64,000 nt of DNA, from positions 124,001 to 188,000 of the forward strand of contig WHUX01000047.1 of the NCBI GenBank assembly GCA_015179025.1, read 5' to 3'. The stretch is from Terfezia claveryi. Its lineage: Eukaryota > Ascomycota > Pezizomycetes > Pezizales > Pezizaceae. Shown in pieces: positions 32,682 to 45,992 of the stretch. The position numbers and the translations under genes are program-made. Each line of letters begins with the position of its first letter. The first letter of the stretch is position 1. The notes under the pieces are model-generated. The model had not been told where the DNA came from, did not search any database, and worked only from the letters and a program-made list of their open reading frames with translations.

Positions 32682-32770
32682 TAGTCTGGTTGCACTACCG
32701 CACTGGTTCATGCCACCGCAGATCTTCCCACAAACAGTTATAGAGCCCATCAGCTGGTGGAACCAGACTA
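32682..32770. mobile_element. 89-bp MITE with TAGTCTGGTTGCAC termini
   Basis: TAGTCTGGTTGCAC at the left and GTGGAACCAGACTA at the right form 14-bp inverted ends with one mismatch. No coding capacity. It is the most compact member of the terminus-motif family seen at about ten other sites. Confidence 0.65.
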
Positions 32771-32826
32771 CATAACCCGGCGACTGCCACGGTGGGAGGC
32801 CTGATACCGCAAAAAAACTCAGAATC

Positions 32827-32940
32827 AAGACACCTGCTCGAACTAATGTCGGTTGCTATGTCTAATACTAATTCTACCTAGTTCCACATCCTACCTACCG
32901 GTACAGTAGTGCATATGTAGTCCATCCGAGCAGGTGTCTT
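32827..32940. mobile_element. 114-bp element with 14-bp perfect inverted ends
   Basis: AAGACACCTGCTCG at 32827-32840 and its exact inverse complement at 32927-32940 enclose 86 bp of non-coding sequence. No clear target duplication. It is probably a MITE. Confidence 0.5.
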
Positions 32941-33102
32941 ACTTCTGCACATCTCCCAACAACAAGAGTCGCACCCAGGCCTAATTTGAATCTAACGCAT
33001 CATCATATTCCAAAAAGTGAATCTAGTAGGTACATAGGTATTATATAAGTAAGCTCTATGTATAGAGAATAAATATATATAATAATATATTCTCTTCAAT
33101 GT

Positions 33103-36100
33103 TTGCCTGTACTAGCGTTTCTAGCGGTCGTTCCCGTGGCAATAGTAGGCGACATCGATATTATTGATTCAAAACAAACCACGTGCACCCCAAGCTCCCG
33201 ACATGGATTCTCCAGAATACCGGCTACACGAAGACTAGAGCAGTGGTTCGGCAATCTGCACCCTACACGCATTAATATTGTTGGCGATTTTGCCGGAAGA
33301 GAACTATTCATTTTAGAGGGAGACTCATTGCTTCGAGTTGCTTTCAGCGATGAAAAGATAGACATGAATGGTATGGTTTTGCCTCGCACGAGCATTGATA
33401 CTGCCAAATTGCTTTTGCCAGATATACTAACCGATATTGTCTCCCTACTTAGAGGGCCTACAGGTCCTTCATTCACCCTATGTCGTGGAGAGATTTCTTC
33501 ATAACCTCAAAAGTCGCAGTTGTCATTTTCATGTCATATTTTTCGAATGTATGGCCCTACGCACGTTTCTTTAGTCATCATTTTAATATCTCAATACAGT
33601 CCACGAAAACTTTTGCATCCCTAAGCATGTAAATCACAACAACTGTTACAAATACCAATTGTCACGAGCATGTATTATCCAGCATCTCCGCCGCTATACC
33701 GGAACGGGTCCAACCGAGGGGGTTTACAGCGATCATATTCTGGGGAAGATGAGCAAGCTACTGATCCTGCTTTAATGCCTACAGGCCGAACGAATTCGGA
33801 GTTCCAAGTGCACGAGTTTCTAACCCCTTACTCGATTAAAAGTTCCACCTTTACATCAAAACAATTCGTCCCTATTTTATTCTAACCCACGTTGGAAGCA
33901 CCCTAAAACATGGGGATAATAGAAACCTTTCCAGGATTAAACTACAGAAGGGTTATTACTTGGATTCATGCGCCATATACTGTCCATCAATGTTACCGTG
34001 GGCCAGATCCAGGAAGTAGAGTTCAAAACTCCAAGGTACGTACGATATCAACTGTCGTAGTTATGGTACATAGATATGCTTAAAACTCATTTTTACTGAA
34101 GGTTTTCACCTTAATTATACCTGCCTCTGAGGTTATAGTCCCCGGTACCCTTAGGCCTGGTATATTCTCCCATCTTTTTGAGTCGCTTTCTCAAGAGCTC
34201 CAAACCCCAGCAACAGGGCTGGAACCAATATTCGAGGAAATGAACACTCAAATGCCCATTCAAACAGCTAGCATCAATCCCAAGCTCGACCCTTCAACAA
34301 TTCTGCATTTGCAATCCTTAGCAATAGTGGCTAAACAAAAGGCTATAATATCACCAGAGTACATCGCGGCTTTTATTCTCCATCTCGTTCTCAAACGGTT
34401 CCTGTCCCTATCACAGCGACGGATCTCCCGGATTGGATCGAGTGGAAGCTTAGGTCCAGTATTTACAAAGGCAGATACATTTATGAAATCGCTTGGAATA
34501 TGCCAGCTTAGGTTGCTCGGCAATTCCGGATATTCTCACAGCCTTATTTCAGCAATATCAGGCGTCGAGTCACCGACAGGGTTCGGATTAGCAGACCATA
34601 TCGACGGTCGACTGTTTAAATATGTCCTAGAAAATCCTGTTTCAATCCAGAATGTGGTATTTCCATCCGATATTTTGGCTTATTATGATTCACTGTTAGA
34701 AGCCGTCAAGGATGATACTGGTCTAGATATCTCGCAATTTGGTTTGCAACATTCTTCAAGTTCAAATGTAAACTATCCAAGTCGCTGTCAAGTGCCCGAT
34801 GAAGAAGCAGAGAACGATACAGCGGGGGGCACGCATGCGAGTTTGAGAGTCTTGCCCTTCTCAAATCCTGTGTTCAACAAGCATCTTTCGTACATCCAAC
34901 TAGCTATTGATACACAGTTAAGTTCACAAATTCCAACACTGTCCCCACTGGAGAAAGCACTCTATGAAAGCCACTGGCATTCCACACGACGCCTCGACGC
35001 ACATGCGAGCTCAGGGTGACAAGTTAGTAAGGACTCCACAGAAGCTCAAATGGTGGCAGCTCAGGGGGAACCAGATTGCCCTTACTAAAATGCTCAGATA
35101 TGCGAAGAATCTGGCTGGTGGAGAGATCAACCCTGAGCTAATTCTTGTGAAAAAATCTGACGGAAAGGTCACGAGAAACCAGGCCAAGAATGCGGAACAA
35201 AACCAAAGCAATAGAACCGCAGGGGCTAAAATGGGAAAAGCATTGAATTGCACCCATGCTCAAGCATCGAAGATTGAACAAATCAAGGCTGCTAATGAGC
35301 AGGGAATATCGATGAAACATCAGATGAAGGCGATAGCTTCTTGGAAGTCGTTTTATCGGGAACTCTGTGTGCCTTGTGAGACAAAGCGGCGTGCGATAGT
35401 GGCTTTGACTGGCTTCATTACCAAATCCAAGGAAGACACTGTTACAATATAAGCAAGGCTCATGCTGTCTGTTGTTTGAGGTCTGGAAGGAAGAGTGTTG
35501 TGCCTCGAAGGAAAATAAAAGTCGTGGATATAATTTAGTTGCACTTATCTTTAACGAGGCGAAACTAATCCTGGCAAGCCCCAAGCTCACCGTGTGCATC
35601 AAAGATGCTCTCGACGCTATATTCTCCCTGTTGGGTTTCACACCATTGTCATCGCCCAATTCATTTCCTTCTTCCGAGAAGGTTTCCTTCATACTAACCC
35701 CTCCCATACCTTCCAAGTCTCTTATTAATACTAAGGCCGAGAAGGATCTCAAGCTACACGACTTTCAGTTACAGTATTGCGGACCTTATATGGAGAGAAA
35801 CCTAGACCCTGTAGATGACCCACGAGTGAAATTCAAGCCTGACGGGTGGCAGATTAAGGTTCTAGATGCCTTGAATGAGCATAGATCCGTGTTTGTTGTT
35901 GCACCAACGAGTTCAGGGAAGACGTTCATTGCGTATTACGCAATGGAGAAGGTGAGAGGAATGAAGTGCCATCTCACTCCATTTTCAATATTTTTCTGAC
36001 GCTTCCCCTAAGATTTTGAGAGCGGACAATGATGGCGTACTTGTCTATATTGCGCCAACGAAAGCCTTGGTATGTCCTTGTTGCCCGCTGTTATACCTCA

Positions 36101-39100
36101 TCAATTGACAAAATCCAATACTGGTAGGTGAATCAGATTGCGGCGGAACTTCAGACCCGCTTTGATAAGAAGTACAAGGATGCGCATACGGTCTGGGCAA
36201 TATATACCCGTGACTACCGAATTAATAATCCCCAGAAGTGCCAAATTCTAGTCACTGTCCCTCATGTCTTCCAGATTTTGCTTTTCTCTCCTGCCCTTAC
36301 ATGCAGCTGGTCCCCCAGAGTCAAACGCATTATCTTAGACGAGGTTCACTGTATCGGGAAAGCCGATAATGGTGTTGTGTGGGAACAGATACTTCTACTC
36401 GCACCCTGTCCAATCATTGCCCTCTCTGCAACTGTCGGAAATCCCGTGCAATTTCATAAGTGGCTCCAGATAACCCAAAATACCATTGTCCGTCAAAAGC
36501 CTAGCAAGGGTTCAAGTTCTGAAGGGATAGCTCGAGGGATTACAGTTGAATTAATTCATCATCGTCACAGATACAATGACCTCCGGAAATTTCGCTACAG
36601 TATAGCAATTCAACACCCTACTAATTTCATTGATCATGGCAGAGTATTTGGAGGCTTAGATAAAGTGCCAGTGGGGACTCACCTTGGGATACCCAACCTC
36701 GACGTTATCCCACGTTTTCAGTTTATCCAGCCTATTGCTGCATTATGCGAGTCTGATGATCACTTGCCGGATGATCTTGTGCTGGAATCGAGAGACTGTT
36801 ATACATTATGGTGTGCAATGGTTAGTGTTCAAAATGCGAAGTATCCTGTTCCAAAAGATTTGGAACCATCATCAGCCAGCTTCCCAGAAATTATCAATAA
36901 GGTTGATGTCATTAAATGGGGGAGGCACTAAAGTGCAACTTACGGACTTGGCTGAGAGATCGTGACAGTCCTATGGCTAAGTTATTGGATCTTCTACGAA
37001 CTAGAAACTCAGATGTCAATATAGAAGATGCGAGTAAGGCAAGGGCGAGGTGGGAAGCATATTCCCAGCATTTCCTTGACACAATGCAACTACTGAGCGA
37101 CCTGCATAAATTAAATGCACTTCCGGCACTTCTATTCATTTACGATAGGGAAACATGCAACCGCCTGTGCAAACATCTTGTCAAAATTTTGGAAGTGGGG
37201 GAGAATCATTACCGACAAACAAACCTAGAGTGGAAACGAAAGGTAGAGGAGAAGTAATCATTTCATAAGACAAATAGGAGGGTGAAGGTGCCCAAGACAG
37301 TTGTGGCAGAATATATTGAAGATCCAAGAGACGCACCAGACTCACTTTCCATAGAGTATTTTGACCCCAATTCCCCCATTCAAGAATTCACCTTGGCAGA
37401 TCCATTCAAATGCTCGAAAGCGGAATTAGAGAGCGAGCTGCAAGAGCTAAGACTTGCTGATATACCAGAGGTATTCACCCGAGCTTTACAAAGAGGTATC
37501 GGAGTGCATCATGCAGGTATTCCAAGGCCGTTACGAGAATGGTATGCATGAACTACCCCTCTTTGTTCTAATGTATGGATCTTATAACAAAATTATGGAT
37601 AGTGTGGAGAGACTGTTACTACAACACTTTCCCTAGGAATCAACATGCCCTGTGCAACAGTAGTTTTTGTTACTGACAGCGTCTATCTCACACCCTTGAA
37701 TTTTAGACAGGCCTCTGGTCGTGCTGGGCGACGTGGATTTGACTTTCTTGGAAATATGGTTTTTCATAAAATCCCGGTCTACAAAGTCCACCGGCTAATG
37801 AACAGTCATCTTCCGTCTCTGACCGGATACTTCCCCACCAGCACCACACTGATTCTACGACTATTCATCTTGCTATATGGATCTGGTAACTCTGATCATG
37901 CGGTTGCTTCCATAAACAGACTCCTATCTCAAAACCACATATCGGTTGGCCTGGAAGAAACCAACTTCAAGGAACAAGTGATGCATCATGTTAGGTTTTC
38001 AATCGAGTACCTAAGGCGCGCAAATTTACTCAATGCATCTGACACTCCCATCAACTTTGCAAACAGTGTCGCAAACCTGTACCACACAGAACCCGGAAAC
38101 CTTATGCTCAACGTATTATTGCATGTTGGCGTCTTTCAAAGGATTTATAGTCAATTTTCGACCCCCAAGCCTGAGTGGCCCGGAGTCGGATTCTGTGAAG
38201 GACGATGTAAACAGTAATTTAATGCTTATTCTAGCGCACTTTTTTGGTCGGATACCTTTTAAAAAAGGCACTTACTTGAAAGCGCTGTTACAGCGTCGCT
38301 CTAGTGCTACGGTGGTATTGGCCGAGCTACCTGAGGAGGCATTAAAGGTTATACGAAAACATAACCAGCTAACCCTCGAGATTTTTATAACTATGTAAAG
38401 ACCTTTGCTGAGCAGCACCGTGCGTCTGTGCCCGATAATACCTTGCCATTTACTAGCACAAGGCCCTATCCAACTCCGGTGCCAGCATCTATCCACTTGG
38501 GTAGTAACTCGTTGCCATCGGGTTCCGCGCTTCCTTTCTCTGTCCGGTCATTCTGATCATTTCACTTGCATCGACGATTTGCTGACCTCCTGTCGAGGCG
38601 ACATCCTACTCGAATCATCAGGGATCCCATACATTCCAATTGATGAGGATATCAAGCTAAACGCCTACTTGTATTATTTCTTCCTCCATGGATCTGTCGT
38701 TGAACTGGAAAAGGCAAATGGGATTTCCACATCAGGCGTTTGGATTGTGTTGAACGACTTCAGCATGGTCCTTGCGACTGTTGTCACTTGCCTCAAAAAC
38801 CTAATTATCTATGGACCGGATGGTGACATGAAGCTGGCTGACGGGGAAGACCTAGATCTGGGTGCAGGGGATGTATTAGAAGCAAACCGTGATGTCAAGG
38901 CTGCTGCTGGAGAGAATGCTAGGACTAAGGACTCTTCGTCTAATCGGAGGCAAAGCACCGCATGGGATGGTAGTGAACCTGAGTTTAGTGATGATGATTC
39001 AGACGATTCAGCTCCTACATAGAGCAAAGCGGCAGTAGTAACGAGCGAGAGCAATTACTGAAGGTACTTAAAGGATTTGTGGTGTTGCAGACATCCTTCG

Positions 39101-39174
39101 ATGAGAAATTCAAGGCAATCTCGGCGACGAAATCAGACCGAGGTAAGGGAGCGGGTAGGAGAGGGAAAAAGTGA
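33103..39174 (+). pseudogene. DDX60/Ski2-like DExH helicase pseudogene
   Basis: The plus strand retains, in order, the parts of a large fungal DDX60-like helicase. N-terminal: RINIVGDFAGRELFILEGDS, then a predicted intron and LQVLHSPYVVERFLHNLKSR. Middle: FILHLVLKRFLSLSQR, LPFSNPVFNKHLSYI. Helicase core: APTSSGKT (near 35900), APTKALVNQIA, LDEVHCIG (near 36340), LSATVGNP, RGIGVHHAG, LGINMPC and QASGRAGRRGFD (near 37710). C-terminal: ALPFSVRS and DEKFKAISATKSD. Introns still have good splice sites at 33368, 35952 and 36070. Continuity is broken near 35010, 35435, 36915, 37550-37640, 38180, 38390, 38545 and 39020. DDX60-like helicases are linked to RNA surveillance and antiviral responses in animals; in fungi the role is unknown. 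Coding similarity is still high, so inactivation may be recent. Confidence 0.8.
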
Positions 39175-40884
39175 TTACCAAATATTTGGATTTAAGCGTG
39201 AGAGTTTTTCGCATTATACATAATATTATTAAGGCTTGGGATTGTGTGGGAGCTATCCCCAAGTCGGGGTTATTGAAAGGCTACACTATCAGATAGTACG
39301 GTTAGCTATCCTAGTGACTACTTTACACCATTTTGATATGCTCGGTTCAATCTACAGTGAAATATGTACTGTACTTGCAAATGCTAGAAGTAGTGCAATA
39401 CATGAAATACGATACAGCTTCGGGTATGTGGACAGTCATATTTTTAGAGTTGTCAGGCTAGCAGCATATGGTCTACAGCTGCAAGTTAGGGTATACGTTT
39501 CATACCTCGGTTTATTTCTTTCATTTCTCCTTCCACATACATAGCATATTGAGTCCAAGACAGTCACGAATGTATAATCTGGAATAATAGGTTTAATTAT
39601 CCAATGTGTATGCTCAGTGAAATATGCTGTAGGGTACCTACGTCCCTGAAGATATTAGAAAATAGTTTGTTTTGGGGATAAGTGGGTCTCATCTGGAGTT
39701 CATTTAGAGTACCTGAGTTATCTTATGTAGACGGATTTGGTGTTTGACGTTTAGTTTAGCGATGTGACGTCTGTATCACAGGACCAAGCAAGAATGTCTT
39801 ACGGCACCTGTGTAGTTCCTGTTTAAGAAGTCACAACTAGATTAGGAAGTCGCCCCAGCTTTAGATTTATTTGCTTTTGCTAACGGGTTTCTGCTTTCCA
39901 ATTAAATTTAGTCTACTCCGTAGTTGATAGGTAGTCTCGCACTAGCCCTGAATAGGTACGAATGTTGAGGTTGTTATTTTGGAAGGCTCACAATACGTAG
40001 ATAGTAGGTATGTAACGCAATCACCACCGTGCTTGAACCTTTAAAGGGGACCATCGGGGAGCTGGAGGGCTACTCTATGTCTTTTAAACTTGGAATAAGG
40101 CGTTTCATATCAATATCAAACTCCACCCAAACTGTTCACAAGAAATTAGGATAAGCTTATGTACTACGGGACTGCTGTGGTACTGATTACACTTAGATAG
40201 GCATTACTTAGATAGGTAGACATGACGAGCATAGCTCGACCCTTCGAGGCTTGTCAGATTTAGAGGATACATGTTTCTTACATAGATTCACATCATCCTA
40301 CACTGGCATCTGCGGGGTGTCGGTACTGTATTCCGCTTGTTGGGGCCAGTTCTGTCAACTATTTTTGTGGTGTGAAATCAAACATACTTATGCAGTCGCT
40401 GGCTGGTTGGGTTGATCTATGGACACAGTCGGGCGTCGATTGGTGAATGAAAGTGTCTAAACAGATCGACATGATTGGCATATGGAACAAAACAATTGTA
40501 TTCATGAGCCGCCAACGCAATGTTACAATCTACATTCGAGTTAGAATCATCTACCAGTTTAACTAGTCTTTAGACATCTTCATTCAATACCAGGAGCCTC
40601 CGTGTATCCATGTCGCAACTCGCATTTCACCAGTCGATGGATCTGGAGCGGCCCTTCTAATGTCTGCTTGGGGTGTGTCAACCTTGTGTAGTATTCCCCC
40701 AAGCCAAATTCGAAACCGGCCGCAGTACTCCGTAGTTATAAATAACAAATTTCAGCCGTGCCCCACCTCAAACATATAACAACGAGATTCCTCATCCTTT
40801 AACCCGCGCATTTGAGGTTTGGACTATATCTTAGTACTTCAGTTGTATTTATTCTAACATTGAATTCTAGACCCGATACGTATA
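39175..40884. other. Gene-free stretch with an LTR-like repeat
   Basis: Nothing coding is recognised. The repeat at 40315-40500 is shared with 52648-52850. The 100 bp before the NLR start are presumably its promoter. Confidence 0.45.
40315..40500 (+). repeat. ~190-bp dispersed repeat, copy 1 (possible solo-LTR fragment)
   Basis: It shares GGTGTCGGTACTGT, the TTG..GGCCAGTT block, GGTTGGGTTG and ATCGACATGATTGGC with 52648-52850, at roughly 65-70% identity. The TGTCGGTACTGT start is LTR-like, but no second LTR or internal region is nearby. Confidence 0.45.
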
Positions 40885-43621
40885 ATGGAACCAGTTGGCC
40901 TCACCATCGGAGTTATCGGCCTGGCAGGGCAGTTAACGAAGGCCGCTACGGACTACTACAAGATTTTCGATGATATGAGCGATGTTGGCACCACATATGA
41001 CTCCATCTTGCATAAACTACGCACGGAGGGCCTTCGACTCAAGGGATGGGAGGAAGCTTGGGGACTCGGAGACGACAATAATCAGAGGCGACTTGACCCC
41101 AAAGACTACCGGTATCGATATGCTACAGCTACTTTGGCAAGAATAGTTGCGGCATTTGCAAGCGTTGAAAAGTTGCAAGCAAAATATGGGATTGCGGTCA
41201 AGGAAGCAAATGGTAAAAGCTCGCGTCACAGTCGGCTATCGATACTCCTGCCATTTAGGTCCTCCAGGTCGCGTTCCAAGTCTCCGCTTCCAAATGCAAA
41301 TACAGAACATGTAATTCCTACCATTCACGAAACCGACCTGCATCTTCTAGAAAATCCTCATGTGCTGGAAAATCAGCAACTTCTTCCGGGACTTTCGGAG
41401 GAGATCTCCTCCATGACGGATGCAATGGGCAGATTACAGCAATCACTATCCATGTACCGCAAGCTCCGTTGGGTGGTTGCAGACAAAGCAAAGCTGGACG
41501 ACTTGTTGCGAACATTGACAAGCCTCAATGATGGACTGTTTCATGTGCTTCCAACATCTCCAGGGCCAGTATATCAAGTGAAATCACAAGTTTCGACACT
41601 GAAACTCTTATTCGATATCCCGTTCCTTCTGAATGTCCGAAAATCTTCTGAATTTGTGGGGAGGGAATACCTGATTGAGAGCTTGAAGCAGAATGTGGAA
41701 GAAGGCAAACATACCCAGAATACAATTGTCCTCTATGGTACCGGAGGCATGGGGAAAACCCAACTTGCATTAGAATATATCTATCAGCATTATAGGGACT
41801 ACTCATCGGTCTTTTGGGTCGATGCTACTAGTGACCAGACTACAATACTCGGATTCACTCAGATAATGCAGAGGCTTATCCAACATCATGCAGAGGTTTC
41901 AGAGGATTATTCGCATATAGGACGCTTATTGGGTATGGCTGGAAAACTAGATTCCAATGGATACTTTCCGGTTACACGACCGTCAGAGGCACAATATGTT
42001 GTGAATGCTGTGAAGCGATGGTTTGCATTACCGGAAAATACAAATTGGCTTCTGTTGTTTGATAACCTTGATGACCCTGACTTGGTTGATATAGAGGAAT
42101 ATATTCCGGCATGCAATCATGGGACTGTGATCATTACAAGCAGGCGGCGTGATCTACAACAAGGTCGGAGGGGGTTCGAGGTGCAGCAAATGCAACTCAA
42201 AGAGGCTATACAGTTGCTACTAAAGGCATGTGCAATGCCTAAACTCGAGGATCTGATACCTAGTGGTAAGTGAAACTCACCCACTGCTTAGTATTTCTAC
42301 TGACATATTCTGCAGAACAAGCAACTGCTAATACGATAGCAGAAGAGTTGGGATACCTGCCACTTGCTTTAGATCAAGCTGGAGCATATATTCATATGGC
42401 ACAGTACTCATTAAGTCGCTATCTAAAAGATTACCAAACTAATGCAAGTTACCTTCTAAGCAAAGGATGGAAAGGGGGAAAGCAAGATAGATCGGTGTTT
42501 GCAACATGGGAGATATCATTTAATACGATCCAGCAAAAGAGTCCGAAGGCAGCCAAGCTCCTATTAATTTGTGGGTTTCTTAACAATGAAGACATTTCGG
42601 AAGAACTGCTGAAGCGTGGGATGAACCTTGAACCATATGGTATGAACCACTGTTTCAATTATTTAGATTTCTTTATGTCTTTTATAGTTTAAAATTTTTA
42701 TTAATTGGTATAGACTTGGAACATGCAATTAGGACCTTACTTTCGTACTCGCTAGCAAAGCGAAGCCGCAATGATGATAGTTTCAGTATACATCCTTTAG
42801 TACATTCTTGGGCGAAACTTCGACTCAAGTCTGAGTCACAAAAGGAAATAGATATTGCAAGGGAGGCCTTCGAAGTAGTTGTGTCAGGAGTTGCCAAGTC
42901 AGATGAAGGACGCACGGAAGACTGGATGTTTGAGCGGCGTGTCATGCCACACATCGACGCAATAACAAAACACATAGCACAATATGCAGGAGTCAGTAAT
43001 ATGAATATGCAGGATGGATCTAGGAGTTTAGGGGATTTATACAGGAGGCATGGACGGCAGCATGAGGCGTTGGGATGGTATAGGTGGGCATTGGCTGGGT
43101 ATGAGAAGGCATCCGGAGTATACCATCTGGACACTCTCACTACAGTCTATAAAATTGCAGGGGTATTCGACAACCAAGGACAGTATGAGAAAGCGCTGGA
43201 GTGGTATGGGCGTGCATTGGCTGGTCAGGAGAAGGCATTGGGAGTAGACCACCCGGACACTATCACCACGGTCAATTACATGGCAGGGGTATTCTATGAC
43301 CAAGGACAGTATGAGAAAGCACTGGAGTGGTATGGGCGTGCATTGGCTGGTCAGGAGAAGGCATTGGGAGTAGACCACCTGGACACTCTCACCACGGTCA
43401 ATAACATGGCAGCGTTATTCAATGACCTAGGACAGTATGAGAAAGCACTGGAGTGGTATGGGCGTGCATTGGCTGGTCAGGAGAAGGCATTGGGGGTGGA
43501 CCACCTACATACGCAAGGTATAATCTATTGCCTAATTTCCCTCCACGAAAAAACTGGGCAAGCCGAACAGGCCCAGATGCTCCGGATGCGCTTACATGTG
43601 CATCATGATCCCAGCAACTAA
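40885..43621 (+). CDS. NLR-type protein: HeLo - NB-ARC - TPR
   Basis: Exons 40885-42265, 42316-42639 and 42714-43621 join in frame (introns of 50 and 74 bp) to 870 residues. Residues 1 to about 210 form a HeLo-type helical domain, starting GLTIGVIGLAGQLTKAATDY with the later LRLKGWEEAWG. This is the membrane-targeting, cell-death-inducing module of HET-s/HET-S. NB-ARC: Walker A GTGGMGKT at 285-292, Walker B LLLFDNLDD at 389-397, then TSRR and LPLALDQAG. The C terminus has four tetratricopeptide repeats, three of them nearly identical 42-residue units (126 bp; from about 43178, 43304, 43430). Fungal NLRs of this build act in allorecognition or xenorecognition: the repeats sense and the HeLo domain executes. 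The gene looks intact. A dead paralogue lies at 58935-61250. Confidence 0.88.
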
Positions 43622-44404
43622 GGCGAATGCTTTGCAGGGTGGATACCACCGTCCGCACCGAGCAACATTATTATCATTCAATCTCCTAGGGTATTCTTGA
43701 AATCTTGTAATTTCCTAGGTGATAATCATCTAGAGGAAGGGTGATGTTTTGGTCGAATCAATCTGCCGCCCGACTGACCAATTGGGCGCTAATGGTCGAT
43801 ACACTCAATTGTGCACAAATCAATGTGAGACTGACCGATTCACCAATAAGCCTAACTGGAGTGTCGTGGAAGAGTTTGAGGTGCAATAGTATAGGTGGTA
43901 TAGTGTGCAATCGGATAGTTAACAGTTTAGATATGTTTCATCATTATTGTGCAACTTGTGATTGATATAAATGAAATCCTGAATGCCTCGAGGGGTATTA
44001 GCATGTTCCTGATGAAGTAGTAATCAACGTAATGTCCCTATGGAGGGGATGCCAAGTTCATATGCAAGCTACTAGTGTTCGAGGGTACAAAAGATATCAT
44101 CACTAGAAGTACTATATATAAATTATTGTGGTTAATCTACTCGAGTCTGAGTTACATTACATTGGAAGTATCAAGGAGGCCTTGTAATGATAATAACCGG
44201 GTAGCTCAATTACCATTTAATTGCAATCTGACATGCATAGTAGTACAAATACGGGAAAATTTTAACTATGTGAATGCAGAAAAAATGTCCATGGTCATCG
44301 CGGTTCTTACATATTAATACTCCCCTTTTCACTTGTGTCTTTGAGAGCTAATGAGAGTAATAAAACTGAGAATAGAAATCTTACTTCTATACTGAGGCAT
44401 TATA
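43622..44404. other. Intergenic region between the NLR and monooxygenase genes
   Basis: No gene or repeat recognised. It presumably contains the NLR terminator and the monooxygenase promoter. Confidence 0.45.
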
Positions 44405-45992
44405 ATGAATAGCAACACTTCTTCCATCGATACCAGAACGCCAGTTGAAAATAACGGCACTGCCCCTTCACCAAGGCTCCTAAGGAATGCAGCGGGAAGG
44501 AAACTGGACATAGGTATTGTTGGAGCTGGCATAGGAGGACTTGGTGCAGCGATAGCCTTGCGGAGGGAAGGTCATCGAGTAGAGGTAATACCCCAAGGCT
44601 AGGAGGACATTCCTCCGGCACCCGGAAGGCAAATAGCTGATGGCTGATATACTTGTAGATATTTGAGCGATCCAAGTTCAAATATGAGCTAGGAGCAGCG
44701 CTCAATGTCTGCCCCAACGCCTCCAGACTTCTAACAGAATGGGGTTTCGATTTCAAGAGGGCGAGGGCAGTAGTGGTAAAGGGGGTGGGTGTCATCTCTT
44801 ATCAAATAATACAACTAGTGATTTTTCAACGCTAATAATCATTTTAGGGTATATACAGAAAGCTGATGCGGGATGGTAATCTTGACATCAACTACGACTT
44901 CGAGATTAAAAACACTGTAGCAAAATTCGGTGCTGAATGGTATCTGTTGCATCGCGTTGACTTACATAGTGAGCTTCTCCGATTAGCTGAAGAACCGGAG
45001 GGACAAAGTATTGGAATACCTGTAAAGATCAGGCTAGATGCTGAGGTAACTGAGGCCACTGATATTGAAACTGCTATAATTCGATTGAGAAATGGCGACA
45101 ACTTTCAAAAGGATTTTATTGTAGCAGCGGATGGAGTTCATGTAAGTTTTATTCCGAGTTTCTAAACTCATGAGCGTAAACCTCAGAGTAATCCTATTGT
45201 TTCCAGTGCTGATGCCAGATTCTTCAAAAGTCTGCTTTTGTGTCCAAGATCACCGGCTCTTCCAGCCCAGCAACCCCGAGCGGATACTCTGCGTTTCGCT
45301 TTCTCATCCCCACAGAAACCCTGCTTGCGGATCCCATTACCCAACCATTCTTTGCAAACAAACCTGGTTCCTTGAATGCAATAATTTACCAGGATCGTCG
45401 CCTTATCTTTTATCCATGCCGGGACGAGACACTTGAGAATTTTGTCACTATACAGCCAGATGCTCAGAGCCGCGGGACTGAGGAAGACTGGCAAGCTGCA
45501 GGTTGTAATACTCGGGATGACCTGCTGGCCGCACTCCCTGCTGCAGATCCATCAATAAAAGCAATACTACAGAAGGCGGAAGATATTAAATTGTGGCCTC
45601 TTTTATCCCGGAAACCACTCAAGACTTGGCATAAAGGGAAGTGCGTACTGATCGGAGATGCCGCACATCCAATGCTGCCCCATCAGGGTCAAGCCGCGGC
45701 ACAAGCACTCGAGGACGGTGCAGCTCTCGCGGTGATGCTTTCGCAATTGCAAAACTCCGATGAGATCCCCCGGCGTCTGGAACTCTTCGAGAAAGTAAGG
45801 ATAAACAGAGCAAGTGCGCTTCAGATTTTTTCCAATGTGGGTCAAGATCAGGGGGAGAGGATGCAAAAGGAGGCTCAACCTTACGTTAACGGGCCGGTAC
45901 CGAAAAATCCGGAGGAGTTTCAGGAGTGGAAATTTAGGCATGATGTTATGAAGGAGAGTTTGGCTGTTCTGAAGGAGCATATTGGCGCCTAA
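44405..45992 (+). CDS. FAD-dependent monooxygenase (salicylate hydroxylase-like)
   Basis: Exons 44405-44584, 44659-44784, 44848-45141 and 45219-45992 join in frame to 457 residues. The dinucleotide-binding GAGIGG is at residues 40-45, followed by RREGHRVE and, across the first junction, IFERSKFKYELGAAL. The middle has LHRVDLHSELLRLA and VAADGVH. The second FAD motif GDAAHPM is at 346-352, followed by HQGQAAAQALEDGAAL. This is the class A flavoprotein aromatic hydroxylase layout (PF01494-type). The substrate is likely an aromatic acid or a secondary metabolite. No biosynthetic cluster surrounds it, so the specific reaction cannot be stated. No signal peptide; cytosolic. The gene appears intact. 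Confidence 0.85.

Larger units (their letters stand above)
31379..33102. other. Gene-free repeat-bearing stretch
   Basis: No gene. It contains the hairpin at 31802-31835, an inverted partial copy of the tRNA-box repeat (32401-32490), the 89-bp element at 32682-32770 and the 114-bp inverted repeat at 32827-32940. Confidence 0.5.

Noticed and set aside
33103..35999. Several separate small genes in the helicase region
   Set aside because: The successive frames are colinear pieces of one DDX60-like helicase separated by introns and frameshifts.
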